From NCBI GenBank assembly GCA_025618425.1, contig CM046846.1, forward strand, positions 32,233,409 to 32,297,408: DNA of 64,000 nucleotides. The letters run 5' to 3'. The notes below the pieces were generated by a model. It was given only the letters and a program-made list of their open reading frames with translations. It was not told the DNA's origin and did no database searches. This stretch comes from Heliocidaris tuberculata (lineage: Eukaryota > Echinodermata > Echinoidea > Camarodonta > Echinometridae). Shown here one piece after another: positions 32,632-43,785 of this stretch (position 1 is the stretch's first letter; every line of letters starts with the position of its first letter). The position numbers and the translations under genes were made by a program.

Positions 32632-33050
32632 TTAATTATGGAATAACGGCTCGGGGTAACGCTAATAAAAATAAACCTATAAAATTAATATCTTACAAAA
32701 GAAATTCATAAGGATAATGCATAATGCTTCTATTCAATCACATAGTGATCCTTTATTTTACGAATAAATTGTTTAAAGTTTCCAGATTTATTTCTTTTTC
32801 ACACAGGATGATTCATGTATAAACTGAATAAAAACTAACTGCCACAAGAAACAGTTCCATTCATAAATACCCAACCAGACAATCCAACCGTTTCCACCTT
32901 CCCCGCACCCGAATTGTTTTTGCACAAAACCCGTCTCTTTCTACGGCCCGGAATACTGGACTTCACTTAGCAGCGATATAATCAACTCCCACAGTCTAAA
33001 CTGTTTCAAAAGCAAGATGAAAAACATCTTCTTTAACCATATGCAGTGAA

Positions 33051-33525
33051 TTCAAACTGAGCGAGCAGGACCCACCTCTATCTCTCTCTCTCTCTCCTTC
33101 TCTCTTCTCTGTCTTACTCCCTTTTCACCCCTTCTTTCCCCTGCCCTTTCTCTCCCTTCTTCTCACACACAGACACACTCACTTTTTTCACTTTCCTCCT
33201 TTCTCCATCCTCCTTGCTCCATCCTCCTTCTCTTCATTATCTTTTTGTTTCCACATTGTCTAGCACTTTTACTTTACTTTCACACTTTAGTTTATCTTGT
33301 GGGTTGAGGCAATCGTAATTTTGCTTCATGAAATTAATATCATTGAACGACCAAATCGTGATTAAGTTATATAAGTTTCTGTAATGTACAAGCTTTGCTT
33401 TTAAACATGTCAAACTGTTTTCAACATCACTTAGGTCAATATTTGTGCATCATATACTTTACTTATTGATATTAAATTACGGGCCCATATTTATGGAAAA
33501 AACATCATTGTTATATTATTGTTGT
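33051..33525. repeat. LINE 3' region with CT-rich tract
   Basis: A CT-rich low-complexity tract spans about 33076-33240 immediately after the LINE coding remnant. It may belong to the LINE 3' untranslated region or be a separate microsatellite. Confidence 0.45.
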
Positions 33526-33790
33526 TAAAGGGTCTCTGAGGCCAAAAAAAAAAATAATTTGTATACAGTTAGAATGTATAAAATTAACCCCAAATAACTT
33601 TACCCGGCATTCTACAAGTTAGCGGTTAAGGAGTTTTGAAGAAAATAAAGGACAGCGTAAACGATCGACGCGCGGAACTCAACTCCAGTTGAGTTCCGCG
33701 CGAGCAGTTTTCTGTGCGTGTGCGTTTTTTTAATGCGTGCACGTTCGGCGAACGCCAAGACGCGATAATGGAATTATCGCGATCGCATTA
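33526..33790. mobile_element. GGTACC-family MITE, diverged copy with perfect central hairpin
   Basis: Starts TAAAGGGTCTCTGAGG and follows the family through AATAATTTGTATACAG and AATGTATAAAATTAACC. The central hairpin (33669-33702) has 16-bp perfect arms CGCGCGGAACTCAACT with a 2-nt loop. The right end is not recognisable. Confidence 0.65.
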
Positions 33791-33840
33791 TCGCTTTGTC
33801 GTCTGCTATGTGCAGCGCCGGGGCTGACAAACATTCGAAA

Positions 33841-34440
33841 ATTGATTTGGGGTGGAACTTACGGATAATATTCAACCCTAATGAAACAACAAATAAATGA
33901 AGGATACAACGCAAAATGTTTTTATCGAATTGGAAATTGATTTGGTGCGTAACTTATGGATAATCTGCAACCCAAATAGAACAACAAATGAATGAAGTCA
34001 TACAACGGAGAATGTTTTTAAAGAATAAGAAATTGATTTGGCGCTTATCTTAGGGATAATATACAGCCCAAATAAAATATGAAATGAATGAATTGTACAA
34101 CGCAAATTGTTTTTTTATAGAATGGAAATTGATTTGGCGCGTAATTTATGGAGAATCTACAACCCAAATAAATCAACAAATGAATCAAGTATTCAACAAA
34201 AAACGTTTATGTTGAATATAAAATTGGTTTGGCGCATAAATTACAAAGAATCTACTGACCAAATGAAACAACAAATAAATTAGAACTAAGTTGTAAAATA
34301 CATATATCGAATCGAAAATTGATTTGGCGCTTAACTCAGGGATAATATACAATCCAAATAAAATATGAAATGAATGAAGTATACAACGCAAAATGTTTTT
34401 TTATCAACTGGAAATTGATTTGGCGCGTAACTAATGGATA
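33841..34440 (+). repeat. 95-bp satellite array, left block
   Basis: Seven units start at 33844, 33939, 34034, 34131, 34226, 34321 and 34417 with spacing 95-97 bp, each opening with GATTTGGCGC or a variant and containing AACCCAAATAAAACAACAAA and ACAACGCAAA. Units fall into subtypes (see findings). Confidence 0.9.
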
Positions 34441-35695
34441 ATATGTGACCCGTCACCTCAAAATGAGACAGAAATCGTATTTTTTCAAATTTAACTTTAT
34501 TAATGATTATTATTCTCCATTTCATAAGCATTAATTTGATATAAAGGTCAACTCTAGAGAGAGAGTATTAGTGGAGATAATGGCTTTTGAATCTCGAGAA
34601 TAGTAGGGCTCTGGAAAAGTATTTCTTCCAGAAAGACGCTTCCGAAGTTTGACTTCCATTTTGTCTTCATGCACCAGTTTTTCATCTTTAATGCCAACTA
34701 GATTTTTTAAAAGTCCGTAGTAACCGTTTATCAATTTGAATAAAAACTAGTTCCTACGTTCCTTTAGGGTCTCTTCTCTTCAAAACATAAGTTTTAATTC
34801 ATATAAGTCATGATTTCTAACGCTTTAATGGGTAGGTAAATAAGTAGTTTCAAGCCACTGAAAAGGCTTCTCGCATCAACTTATTCCGTCTTTACCGTGC
34901 TATTTGGTATGACTTTTTTTATGCTGGTATATATATAGTCGATTTTACATTTTAAAAACCTAGAAAAGTTCTTTTCGTTTCAGTTTTTTTTTTTAAAATA
35001 GATCCGTGATTGTGGTCTTCTAACAGTTTCAGCTTTGTTGCCGAAAAAGCAACTTTGGGTAATTTGCATATGCATAATTAGCATAAATTCATGGAAAATT
35101 TGCATAATTATTACGCAATCCAAGCCATTTTTCCATGAAAGTTCTAAATGTACTTTCATTCAACCAGGAAATTGTAGGTCCATGTTCTAACTATAAGACA
35201 AAAAATTCGCTTTCAGTTGTTCAAATATAATTAAATTGGTATTTACATGAACTTTACGTGATATCTAATTGAAAAAAAAATACATTAAAATATAACTGTG
35301 TATTTCTTACAATTAGAACAAGGAACTACAATTTCATGGAAATTTCGCATAATTATACCCGCAGCGTTTTAAATGGCTATTATTTAATCTCTTTTCTTTC
35401 ACCCACCTTGAAGGTGAAACTTGACACAATGCCTTCTGGTCTTTGCTCTCTCTTTGAAAGCTATTTTTTTTTTCTCTTTGCTTTCTAATGATGCAGTATT
35501 AAAACCAGGAAGTATTTAAAGCCACGCTACAACAAACAAATCTTTTGTTTGACATTTTCCTTTCTTCCTGCAAGGTATCTCCAAACTTTTGCAGTTGCAG
35601 CTTTCTATAAGGTGTGGTTAAGAGCATGGAGTTCATGTCCTGGCGATTATTGATCGCACCCCCCCCCCCCCCCGAATCACGCCTTTTATGTCGAA
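34441..35695. other. 1.25-kb non-satellite segment between satellite blocks
   Basis: Unrelated to the satellite. It begins TGTGACCCGTCACCTC and ends beyond a C run near 35660-35674. No coding sequence or clear inverted ends were seen. It probably inserted into, or arose within, the array. Confidence 0.5.
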
Positions 35696-36213
35696 TATAA
35701 CATTGGTTTGGCGCATAAATTACAAAGAATCTACAGACCAAATGAAACAACAAACAAATTAGAACTAAGACGCAAAATACATTTATCGAATCAAAAATTG
35801 ATTTGGCGCTTAACTTAGGGATAATATACAACCTAAATAAAATATGAAATGAATTAAGTATACAACGCAAATTGTTTTTCTTTTTTTTTTTCTTTTTTTT
35901 TTAAAATCGAATTGGAAATCGATTTGGCGCTTAACTAATGGATAATCATAATATACAACCCAATCAAAACATTAAATGGATGAAGTATACAACGCAAACT
36001 GTTTTTATCAAACTGAAAATTCAGTTGGCGCGTAATTTATGGAGAATCTACAACCCAAAAGAAAACAACAGATGAATCAAGTATTCAACACAAAACGTTT
36101 AAATCGAATAGAAAATTGGTTTGGCGCATAAATTACAAAGAATCTACAGACCGAATGAAACAACAAATAAATTAGAACTAAGTCGCCAAATACATTTATC
36201 GAATCTAAAATTG
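35696..36213 (+). repeat. 95-bp satellite array, right block
   Basis: Units start at 35705, 35800, 35921, 36022 and 36118. The 35800 unit is lengthened by a T tract at 35877-35902. The array ends after a partial unit near 36213. Confidence 0.9.
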
Positions 36214-36439
36214 AAAGTGAAGACGTTCCTGAATCGATATATCGTTAGGTGAGCTATCGTGATTGATCGATTAGTCTTTGCTCAAGTCCTATTTATATTA
36301 ATTTTGGGGGGTATTTTATTTTCAAAAATCAATATCTCCTGTATGCTGTCACCGTTGAATGTCGTGTTAAGTTTTCTGGGGTTGATTTTGTGTAAGCTAA
36401 CTATACACAAATTATTTTTTCAGGCCTCAGGTACCCTTT

Positions 36440-36522
36440 AATGTATCTATTTAATGCTATGCACTGCAGTATCATGTTAATATGACTGAAACAGTCAATA
36501 AATCTGAATCTGAATCTGAACC
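36440..36522 (+). mobile_element. retroposon tail with CTGAAT repeats
   Basis: GACTGAAACAGTCAATAAAT is followed by CTGAATCTGAATCTGAA. An AATAAA signal plus a short 6-bp tandem tail is typical of CR1/L2-type LINE 3' ends. Confidence 0.45.
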
Positions 36523-36526
36523 CAAA

Positions 36527-36735
36527 GGCCCGAATTCACAAAGGAGGTTTAGTTTAAACCATGGTTTAAACCCCCTCCTGGGGTTTTTAAGCGTACGTGC
36601 GCACGGAATCCGATCCAATCATATATTTTCTTTGAGCGCGCGCATGGGCAATGTGCGCTTATTTACGCTTATTTTGGTACGCTTACGGAGGTTTAAACCT
36701 TGCCATGGTTTAAACCTCCTTTGTGAATTCGGGCC
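36527..36735. mobile_element. palindromic MITE, GGCCCGAATTCACAAAGG ends
   Basis: Perfect terminal inverted repeats of about 25 bp (GGCCCGAATTCACAAAGGAG at the left, its complement at 36711-36735). Subterminal GGTTTAAACC/CCATGG palindromes occur on both sides, and the centre has ATCCAATCAT. AAA flanks both sides. Confidence 0.85.
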
Positions 36736-36867
36736 AAAATGCTTTAGAAAGGTCTAAACTGTTATCACGATCCGTAGAACATTTCTAAGCATCAATTTTC
36801 ATAATAAACCATTCCAACTGAATGCACTCACACATAAAATACCAACTCTTGAACAAATTTTATCTAA

Positions 36868-37276
36868 CCCTTTCAAGACAACTGACCACATTTTGTGGTT
36901 TGGCTCAATAACTTTTGATTCAGGGCTCTAAAAAATATACCAGATACATGAGTAGAAAGAGGAAAAATTTCTGCACACTCTGTGTCCATTTTTGTTGCAT
37001 GACCATATTGTGTTTGATAGCAGGGAATTTAAAAAACAAGAATAACCTTTAAAATCCTTAAATTGGCAACACATTGAGAGATTCAAAATCATTGTTTTTT
37101 ATCGAAATTGGCAATTTTTTCATCTTTTCGACAAAGTTTCTAACCATGTATATTGTTTCCAAAGACATCACACCTTATTAGAACCTTGTAGCTCTAAAAG
37201 AAAAATATCATTGTTGCCAATTTGAAGAACAAAAGGTGGTCAATTTAGCTCTTAAATAATTCCTGTCCTGAAAGGG
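36868..37276. mobile_element. TTAA-bounded MITE (piggyBac-like), copy 3
   Basis: CCCTTTCAAGACAACTGACC at the left and TGTCCTGAAAGGG then TTAA at the right. The left target reads CTAA, one change from TTAA. 409 bp, colinear with 32225-32631. Confidence 0.85.
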
Positions 37277-38342
37277 TTAAAACTTGGGCAAAGGTGAATT
37301 TGACATAATTTTTAAAACTGGCCAGTGCTCAGTCATTCATGACCACATTTTTGGTGAGTAGGGCATCAAAGTAAAGAAAATATTATCAACTATCATACCA
37401 TTAAAATATATATCCATTTCACTTGGTTTTTAATACATAAGAGCTTGAATATGACTTTTTATTGACTCAAACTGTATATTCTCAAGTTTGCACGAAATAA
37501 ACAGTTGCTAAGAATGAAACGCACAAAATTATATATAATCTTTACGATTGGAAGGTATATCAATCCTCCAATCAGAAATCCATTAAAGGATAAAGTCCGT
37601 TGAAATCATGCAGTCCTTGCCTTATTATTAAGCTTATAAAAATCATATACTGCAAGTGTTCTTACCTAAACTCTTAACGGGTTAGGTTAGGACAACGGCA
37701 TTGAAACCCACAGAAATGAGAACGTATTTGATACTCATCACGTGATAGATGGAGGAGATATGAGTGCATTAAACTTTCAAACAGTATTATTAAGGGCGTG
37801 TCTTATGATATTTCTGAAATGCCTTTCCATTTTGTACTTTTGTTTAGTCCTCCTGTTTCATGGTTGTAGTCTGGGCTAGTTATTCTTTGATTCGTTCATT
37901 TCTCCGCTTCTATATCACTTCATCCCCTTCCGCATACTAGTAATCTATGTGCTCAAGGTGTCCTTCTTTTGAAAGGTAAATTTTAAAAAAGAAGAACTTT
38001 GCTGCAAGGTATAGAAAGTGAAAAGTGAAACTTAATTGTTATCAATTTGGAAAATGGAGAATGCATTTGCAACCCACTGATGAAAAAGTCATGGGAATAC
38101 ATTTACATAATGTACAAATCCCTTAAATACTATTCATGTTTATATTTCCATGTTTTAAGACTCACACTCCAAGTAAATATCAACATACCTGTATATACAC
38201 CATACAAATGCGTCGTTTAAACGGAACCACATTGTGACTGTTTTTGACCTCTTGAATAAATGTCTCTTGCTGGATCAAAAGACCACTTTTGTAGTAGGTG
38301 CATGGTTGGCCACGAGAAACGTAATGTCCTTATACGGCTTAG
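37277..38342. other. gene-free stretch
   Basis: No gene or clear repeat recognised. Confidence 0.4.
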
Positions 38343-38442
38343 GCCCCAGTCATACCCAAACCGATACCCGACCGAACAAAAATTTACAATACCCCCAACA
38401 GCCAATAATCGGTCGGTGTGGAGTCGGTGTGGAGTCGGTTTA
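38343..38442. mobile_element. GGCCCCAGTCATACC-type MITE with GGTCGGTGTGGAGTCGG repeats
   Basis: Starts GGCCCCAGTCATACCCAAAC, contains GCCAATAATCGG, and ends in repeated GGTGTGGAGTCGGT. The repeat motif is the complement of the ACCGACTCCACACC array at 59120-59243. The right boundary is not defined. Confidence 0.45.
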
Positions 38443-38554
38443 GCTGTGTAACTCAGGTATTAGAGTCCTTAGACCCTATCCCTAGCTTCTGCTCCTAGCC
38501 TAATTACAGAATAGCCTGATATAAAGAGATCTATAAGATCTATCAGTATGAGCA

Positions 38555-38646
38555 TAATTATAACAACAACAATAATGATGATGATGATGATAATAATGAT
38601 AATGATAATAATAATAGTAATAATAATAACGACACTACTACTTCTG

Positions 38647-38695
<49 letters not shown>

Positions 38696-38725
38696 TACTA
38701 TCAATACTAATAATAATAATTTATG
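38555..38725. repeat. compound trinucleotide microsatellite
   Basis: ATG, ATA and CTA trinucleotide runs follow one another, with the longest pure run (CTA)n near 38653-38690. The open frame through it is simple sequence. Confidence 0.95.
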
Positions 38726-38999
38726 TACCTAGAGAAGCCTCATCAGCATCAACACAGTTCTTCCTGCAGGGCGCTGCAATTATCACTATACCCGACCAAT
38801 TGCCAGGTACCCCTTTACAATTGGGTCTAGAGTGACAAAAGTGGGTAAAAACATCTTGTAAAAGGATGTAAGCACCCAGCGAAGAATGAACTGTTTTAGT
38901 GTGCAGGATAGGTTGTTAACATAGCCCCTTCGAAAACGGGAAAAACTGTATTACTTATTTGCAAAATAGTGTCATTCCGAAACTGTGTCGCCCCACCCT

Positions 39000-39870
39000 T
39001 TCGATCAATCCTGGATCCGTCCCCGATTTACCCCTGCCCCTGGCAACTTAACGGCTCCGTACATGCCCCAAATGGATAACAACCCATAGGACAACTATCC
39101 GCTAGGAGAATTCCCTCTCCCCCGCCAACTTTCATCTAGAAAGCAACCCCTATACTATCCCTAGGAAAATTACCCCAAACAACCCCTATAAAAGAAATTA
39201 CCCCAAGCAACTATCCCTATAAAGGAAATTACCCCAGGCAACTATCCCTATATAAGAAACTACGACAAGCAGCTATTCCTACATAGTAAATTACCCCCAA
39301 GCAACTACACCAATATAGGAATTTACCCCAAGCAACTATCCCTATATACAGGAAATTACCCCAAGCAACTATCCCTATATAGGAAATCACCCCCAAGCGA
39401 CCATCCCTATAAAGGAAATTGCCTAAGCAACTATCCTTACATAGGAATTTCACCTAAGCAACTATCCTTATATAGGAAATTACCTTAAGCAACTATCTCT
39501 ATAACAGGAAATTACCCGCAAGCAACTATCCCTATATAGGAAATTCCCTTAGCAACTATCCCTATAAGCACCATCCCTACATAGGAAATAACCCCAAGCA
39601 ACTATGCCTATATAGGAAATTACCTTAAGCAACTATCCCTATATAGAAAATTACCTCAAATAACTACTCTAAAAAAAAAATTAAAAAATTATTACCCGTA
39701 TTAAATACGACTATCTAGGGGGCAATTGTCGCAGGGGTAATTGTCCGGGTAAAAAAGAAAGGTAATTTCCCTAGAGGGATAGATGTCGGGGGTAATTGCC
39801 CTATAGGTATACGGGGATAGTTATCCGTGTTGGTATTCCAGGCTGGGGGTATATAACTGTCCCAGAATCG
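39000..39870. repeat. 31-bp minisatellite with inverted partner units
   Basis: From about 39165 to 39660 roughly 15 units of AGGAAATTACCCCAAGCAAC + TATCCCTATAT repeat head to tail. At 39715-39850 the same motif returns on the other strand (GGGGTAATTGCCCTATAGG, GATAGTTATCC). Degenerate units extend to about 39045 on the left. Confidence 0.85.
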
Positions 39871-40006
39871 CAAATACCGATTAGGCGAATTACTATTTTT
39901 AAAATACTTTTTACAGGGCGCAGTAAGAAGGCTTTAAATGTATATCAACTAGTTTGTTAGAAAGAAAGAAAAAACATCAAAAATGTTATCAATATCAATT
40001 TGTTAA

Positions 40007-40217
40007 CCCATTGCCTACGGGAACCGAGTGGTCCCTGTACAAAGCCTACGAGAATTAGATAATTCAGGGGGGCATTTCAGCAAGTGTCTTGTCGGTGATT
40101 TTTACCGACAAATGTGCTCTCAGCCAATCAGATGCAAGGATTTTAGTAGCCTATAACAGTTGTCGGTAAAAATCACTGACAAAACACTTGATGAAACGCT
40201 CCCCAGTAGTCAACGGG
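40007..40217. mobile_element. TTAA-bounded MITE of a second family, interrupted
   Basis: CCCATTGCCTACGG follows TTAA (40003-40006), and TAGTCAACGGG precedes TTAA (40218-40221). The termini are inverted with about three mismatches in 17 bp counting TTAA. A 138-bp palindromic MITE is inserted at 40067-40204, leaving about 75 bp of host element. Confidence 0.65.
40067..40204. mobile_element. palindromic MITE, GGGGAGCGTTTCATCAAG family, copy 1 (nested)
   Basis: The left arm GTGTCTTGTCGGTGATTTTT pairs with the right arm AAAAATCACTGACAAAACAC. The unpaired centre contains CAGCCAATCAGATGCAAGG. Copies at 42054-42190 (inverted) and 57200-57337 have the same centre. Confidence 0.85.
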
Positions 40218-40221
40218 TTAA

Positions 40222-40687
40222 GTGTAAGAAGAGGGGAACTGAAACCAACCCCCTTTTTTACAGCTTCATGAGACTACGCGAAATGTCTGGTGGATAAACA
40301 TTATAATCCATTGTATGTTGTTATTCCCATTTTAAATTAAACTGTCAAATCAGATTAGACAAAAACCTTTGCAAATTTAATTTAGATCTATGCCACACTC
40401 AAGATTTGATCACGGCTAGTATGTGACAAGTCAGAAGTGTTTCGTTGACTTTTGAAAGTTAATAAGCACGTACATTACTCATGTTATTTTCAAAAGCGAC
40501 TTTCCAAATATGTAGGAGGAGAAGTCACTGGCAAAGGAAACATATGAATAAGTTATCTGATTCTGTAGCTTCTGTCAAAGAGAGAAACACAGACAGAAAT
40601 CTTTTAAGAACGCTTCTGGAGAGTGGCGGAGGTTGAGGTGAGGGCAGAAAGATAGAGCAACTCGAAAAATTAAAGGATAGTGCATGT

Positions 40688-40743
<56 letters not shown>

Positions 40744-41520
40744 GACATTATAACCAAGATTGTCTGTTTTTAAATGCTGGCCGGAATGTGAAATTATCTG
40801 GAGCGTGGCGGGGAAAAAAACTGATACTCGGAGAGTAGTGGCGGTTGAGGCCGGAGGGCAGAAAGATACAACATTGGAAAATAGTGCATGATGCCAGAAA
40901 GAGAGATAGATAGATAAAGAAGAAGAAAAAAAAAGAAATAGAGAGAAAGAGAGAGGTCAGAGAGATCAGTGGAGAGAAAGATGGAAGATGAATAAGAATG
41001 TGCTTAGATTGTTTCAAGCAATTATCGTATGTATTAGGGTCTTTTTCACTAGTCTTGCAGTTCGTCAGTCTGTTGACAGACATGTACATGGAACGGTATA
41101 TCAGTATATAGAGAAAGGGAGATAAATATGACTCTACACACATAATAATTATATTTAGCATAAAAACAAGCTTTTACCTGGAGATTAAAAAAAATGAGAA
41201 AGATGGGCCGAAAACATTGATTGTCTGAGTGACAACTGTGAATACAAGACACTATCGAAAACCTTATAAAGTAAGAACAGACTCATTTTCATAAAACATG
41301 ATCGCTTGCAATATTGTAATACAAACATTAGCAGTGAATGAGATTTAGAAGCTGAAATACGAATTAAGTTTAGGATAGGATAACGGGGTCAAAAAGAAAA
41401 TTCCGGCAGCACATCGGAGCTACCATATAATTCATTTCGCCTGCCATAGATTAAGTAAAATTGACTTTGCTGACCCTCTCCGATGGTTACTAAGCAGGGA
41501 CCGCGGAGCGTTTTTCAAGT

Positions 41521-41553
<33 letters not shown>

Positions 41554-42053
41554 GGGGGGGGGGAGCTGATCTGATTTCACTCATTAATGACAATTTTCGA
41601 GCCTTTTTTCCGAGATTTTTTTTTAATGTGTCTATTCAAAAAAGTGGGGGGGGGGGGATTGCAGCCCCCCCCCCCCCCAGCTCCGCGGCCCATGCTTAAA
41701 GATATGACATGGTTCGAAACGTCATAAGTCCTTAGTCCGGAAGTTGTCGTGCATCTTGGTAAAGAAGGCTTCGTGAAACACATAGCAGACAACTAGAGAA
41801 CTAGCGCTGACTTAGTCAAGAACTTAGACATATGACGGTTTTAAAAACAGACCCTAGATTTCTCCGATATAATTATGGTAATGAGCATCCCTCTCCGAGT
41901 TTATCGTCTCGTTGGAATCGCTCGGCCATTGATTTTTTTTTTTTCAGGACAGAGCTCACCGATACCTTTTGAGAGCCAATGGATTTGTTCTCCTTTTCGG
42001 AGACGTTAGTTCACAAGAATCATGCGGGCAGTGTCCGTCGTGCTTGATTGACA
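40222..42053. other. gene-free stretch with GA and poly-G tracts
   Basis: A GA run lies at 40691-40739. A nearly pure G tract of about 45 nt lies at 41521-41565. G and C runs at 41645-41657 and 41665-41679 could pair. Purine-rich DNA near 40905-40980 yields only simple-sequence frames. Confidence 0.6.
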
Positions 42054-42190
42054 GGGCCCCATTTCATGAAACTTGCTTTCACTGACAATTTACAATAACT
42101 GTTATAAGCTAGTGAAATCCTTGCATCTGATTGGCTGAGAGCAAATTTGTCGGTAAAATCACTAGCAAGACACTTGATGAAACGCCCCCC
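42054..42190. mobile_element. palindromic MITE, GGGGAGCGTTTCATCAAG family, copy 2 (inverted)
   Basis: Starts GGGCCCCATTTCATGAAAC and ends CTTGATGAAACGCCCCCC. The centre reads CTTGCATCTGATTGGCTGAG, the complement of the centre of the other two copies. Confidence 0.8.
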
Positions 42191-42311
42191 TGAACTCCAC
42201 TGATTTTATCGGTCAGGTGTGACCACTTTTATCGTCATCGTTATAGGTACATTTTATATGCACATACATTATCGTCATCGTTATCGGACAAAATGTGTGA
42301 CCAGCCCTTAA

Positions 42312-42363
42312 ATCAGAACTTGTTGAGCCAAACAACAAAATGTGGACAATTTTCTCGAAAGGG
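42312..42363 (-). mobile_element. terminal fragment of the 407-bp TTAA-type MITE family
   Basis: On the minus strand the segment reads CCCTTTCGAGAAAATTGTCC then ACATTTTGTTGTTTGGCTC, matching the left end of 32225-32631. It is preceded on that strand by ATAA instead of TTAA. Only about 50 bp remains. Confidence 0.6.
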
Positions 42364-43092
42364 TTATAAAAGTCCCCCCACCCCCACCCCACTGCAGACC
42401 TAGAAAAGTTGATACATCTTGCAGTGGGTCTACAACAGCTGCTGCCCAATATCATGTACATCCAACCATACCCAGTGTGGACTTAGCCACCTTTAAAAAA
42501 AAATGAATTAATGTATACGCCATTGGATATCGCAATATGAAGGCAATGTTGATTTTTGAATCATCAATTTATTTTCTTGGTTTGATAAGACTCGAGATAA
42601 CTTAGAACTATTGTTAATCCAATTATATTATTGTGTTTTTAAATTTATTTTCGTCAATGCTGGAAGCTATCTGAAAATTTTGGAACGGTGTTGATTAAAA
42701 CAGGGGAGGAATATGGAGGGGCAGTCAACCATTTTGTCATCGCAAAATTCCGACAAAATGACCAATTATGTTCATAGCATACAACGAATTTCTTATGGAG
42801 GACAAGCCAAACAACCTTGACAACGTGGGTCAATGACATTCACAACAAGTTTGAAACTGAATCAGACACCTGCGTATGGGTAATTACTCGAGAGATTCAA
42901 AGACCCGTATGGCAAATAAAAAGGGTGACATTGGAGTGAAGGATCGATAATCAAAATTCAAGAGCAGCCGTTATTCTTGATTTGCATAAGGGAACGTCAT
43001 CCACTTCGGGAGGTTATCAATCTCGATGTTTATGCATTGAGCGGAGCGTCGGTATATGGAGATATATACCCAATGCATAGCCCAACATATCT

Positions 43093-43133
<41 letters not shown>

Positions 43134-43665
43134 AAAGAAAAAAAGCAGAAGTTTCGATCCCCAGATATTAGCGTATCTTTAGTATTTCTCATACTAAATC
43201 TAGAGTAACTGCTCATGATTGCCTTAGCATGTCACCTTTATCCAGTGACTAAGTACAGATGTAAACGAGGTCTAAGCAATTATTTATATGTCTCTCTTGA
43301 GTTGTGTTTAGAACTACAGGTATGTGAATTAAGATAATATAACACACTGACATCGTGAAATTCTTCCAGGGTACTTCCAAAGCTATATAAACGAGGTTTT
43401 GCTCCAATTACCCCACAGTAAAAACATATTCTATAGGGACGGTTCTGGTGTCTGTCCTGTTCGTTCTCTTTGACGAATCACCTTGATGTCGCTTATTTAC
43501 CGGGAGCTGCCGTCAATGGCTGACACGAACAAATAATTACATTACATTTAAGATAAAGTCATGTGTTGCATTATACATTTTGACAAAGATTAGAAGCGCA
43601 GGCTAAAGTGCATACAAATCACGATGCAATCCCTATACATGTATATGGAAGAGACATACGTGATT
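42364..43665. other. gene-free stretch with CT run
   Basis: A CT microsatellite lies at 43096-43132. No gene is recognised. Confidence 0.5.
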
Positions 43666-43785
43666 GGCCGATGGTTTGAGCCAATCGCATTCGGCCAGAC
43701 GACATCGCACGCCCACGTAGAATCGATACTCGACGTAATTTTTTATAATCAGAGAGTGTCGGATCTTTTGGCGCGAGAAAATCTT
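43666..43785 (+). promoter_or_regulatory. promoter-like cluster: paired CCAAT boxes and an E2F-like site
   Basis: ATTGG at 43673-43677 and CCAAT at 43681-43685 are inverted CCAAT boxes 3 bp apart, and TTTTGGCGCGAGAAAA at 43766-43781 resembles an E2F site, with TTATAA between them. The patch is more GC-rich than its surroundings. No recognisable gene follows within 1 kb on either strand, so this is a weak suggestion. Confidence 0.2.

Larger units (their letters stand above)
30660..33050 (+). pseudogene. LINE reverse transcriptase fragment (jockey/CR1-like), broken by two insertions
   Basis: Starting at 30664 the translation runs through the reverse transcriptase block GKALEWFRNYLSNRKQF and the hallmark SCGVPEGSLIGPLLF (30778-30825). 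The catalytic FADD box near 30873 is frameshifted by a small deletion. KFLGLTIDDKLNWNKHI (31088-31138) is the domain C-terminal to the palm. Coding similarity then stops at 31223, resumes for about 16 bp at 32209-32224 and continues from 32636 to the C-terminal region, with further frameshifts and a stop at 33047. Removing 31224-32208 and 32225-32631 restores continuous homology. The 5' end (ORF1, endonuclease) is absent, as is usual for LINE copies. It is non-functional. Confidence 0.85.

Noticed and set aside
33841..36213. CRISPR-like array because of regular 95-bp spacing
   Set aside because: Whole units are homologous with no unique spacers, and the genome is eukaryotic; it is a satellite.
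38548..38835. 95-codon frame with Ile/Leu runs
   Set aside because: Translation of a trinucleotide microsatellite.
40748..41161. 137-codon minus-strand frame
   Set aside because: Its composition (Ser, Leu, Phe runs) reflects purine-rich DNA on the plus strand; no conserved features.
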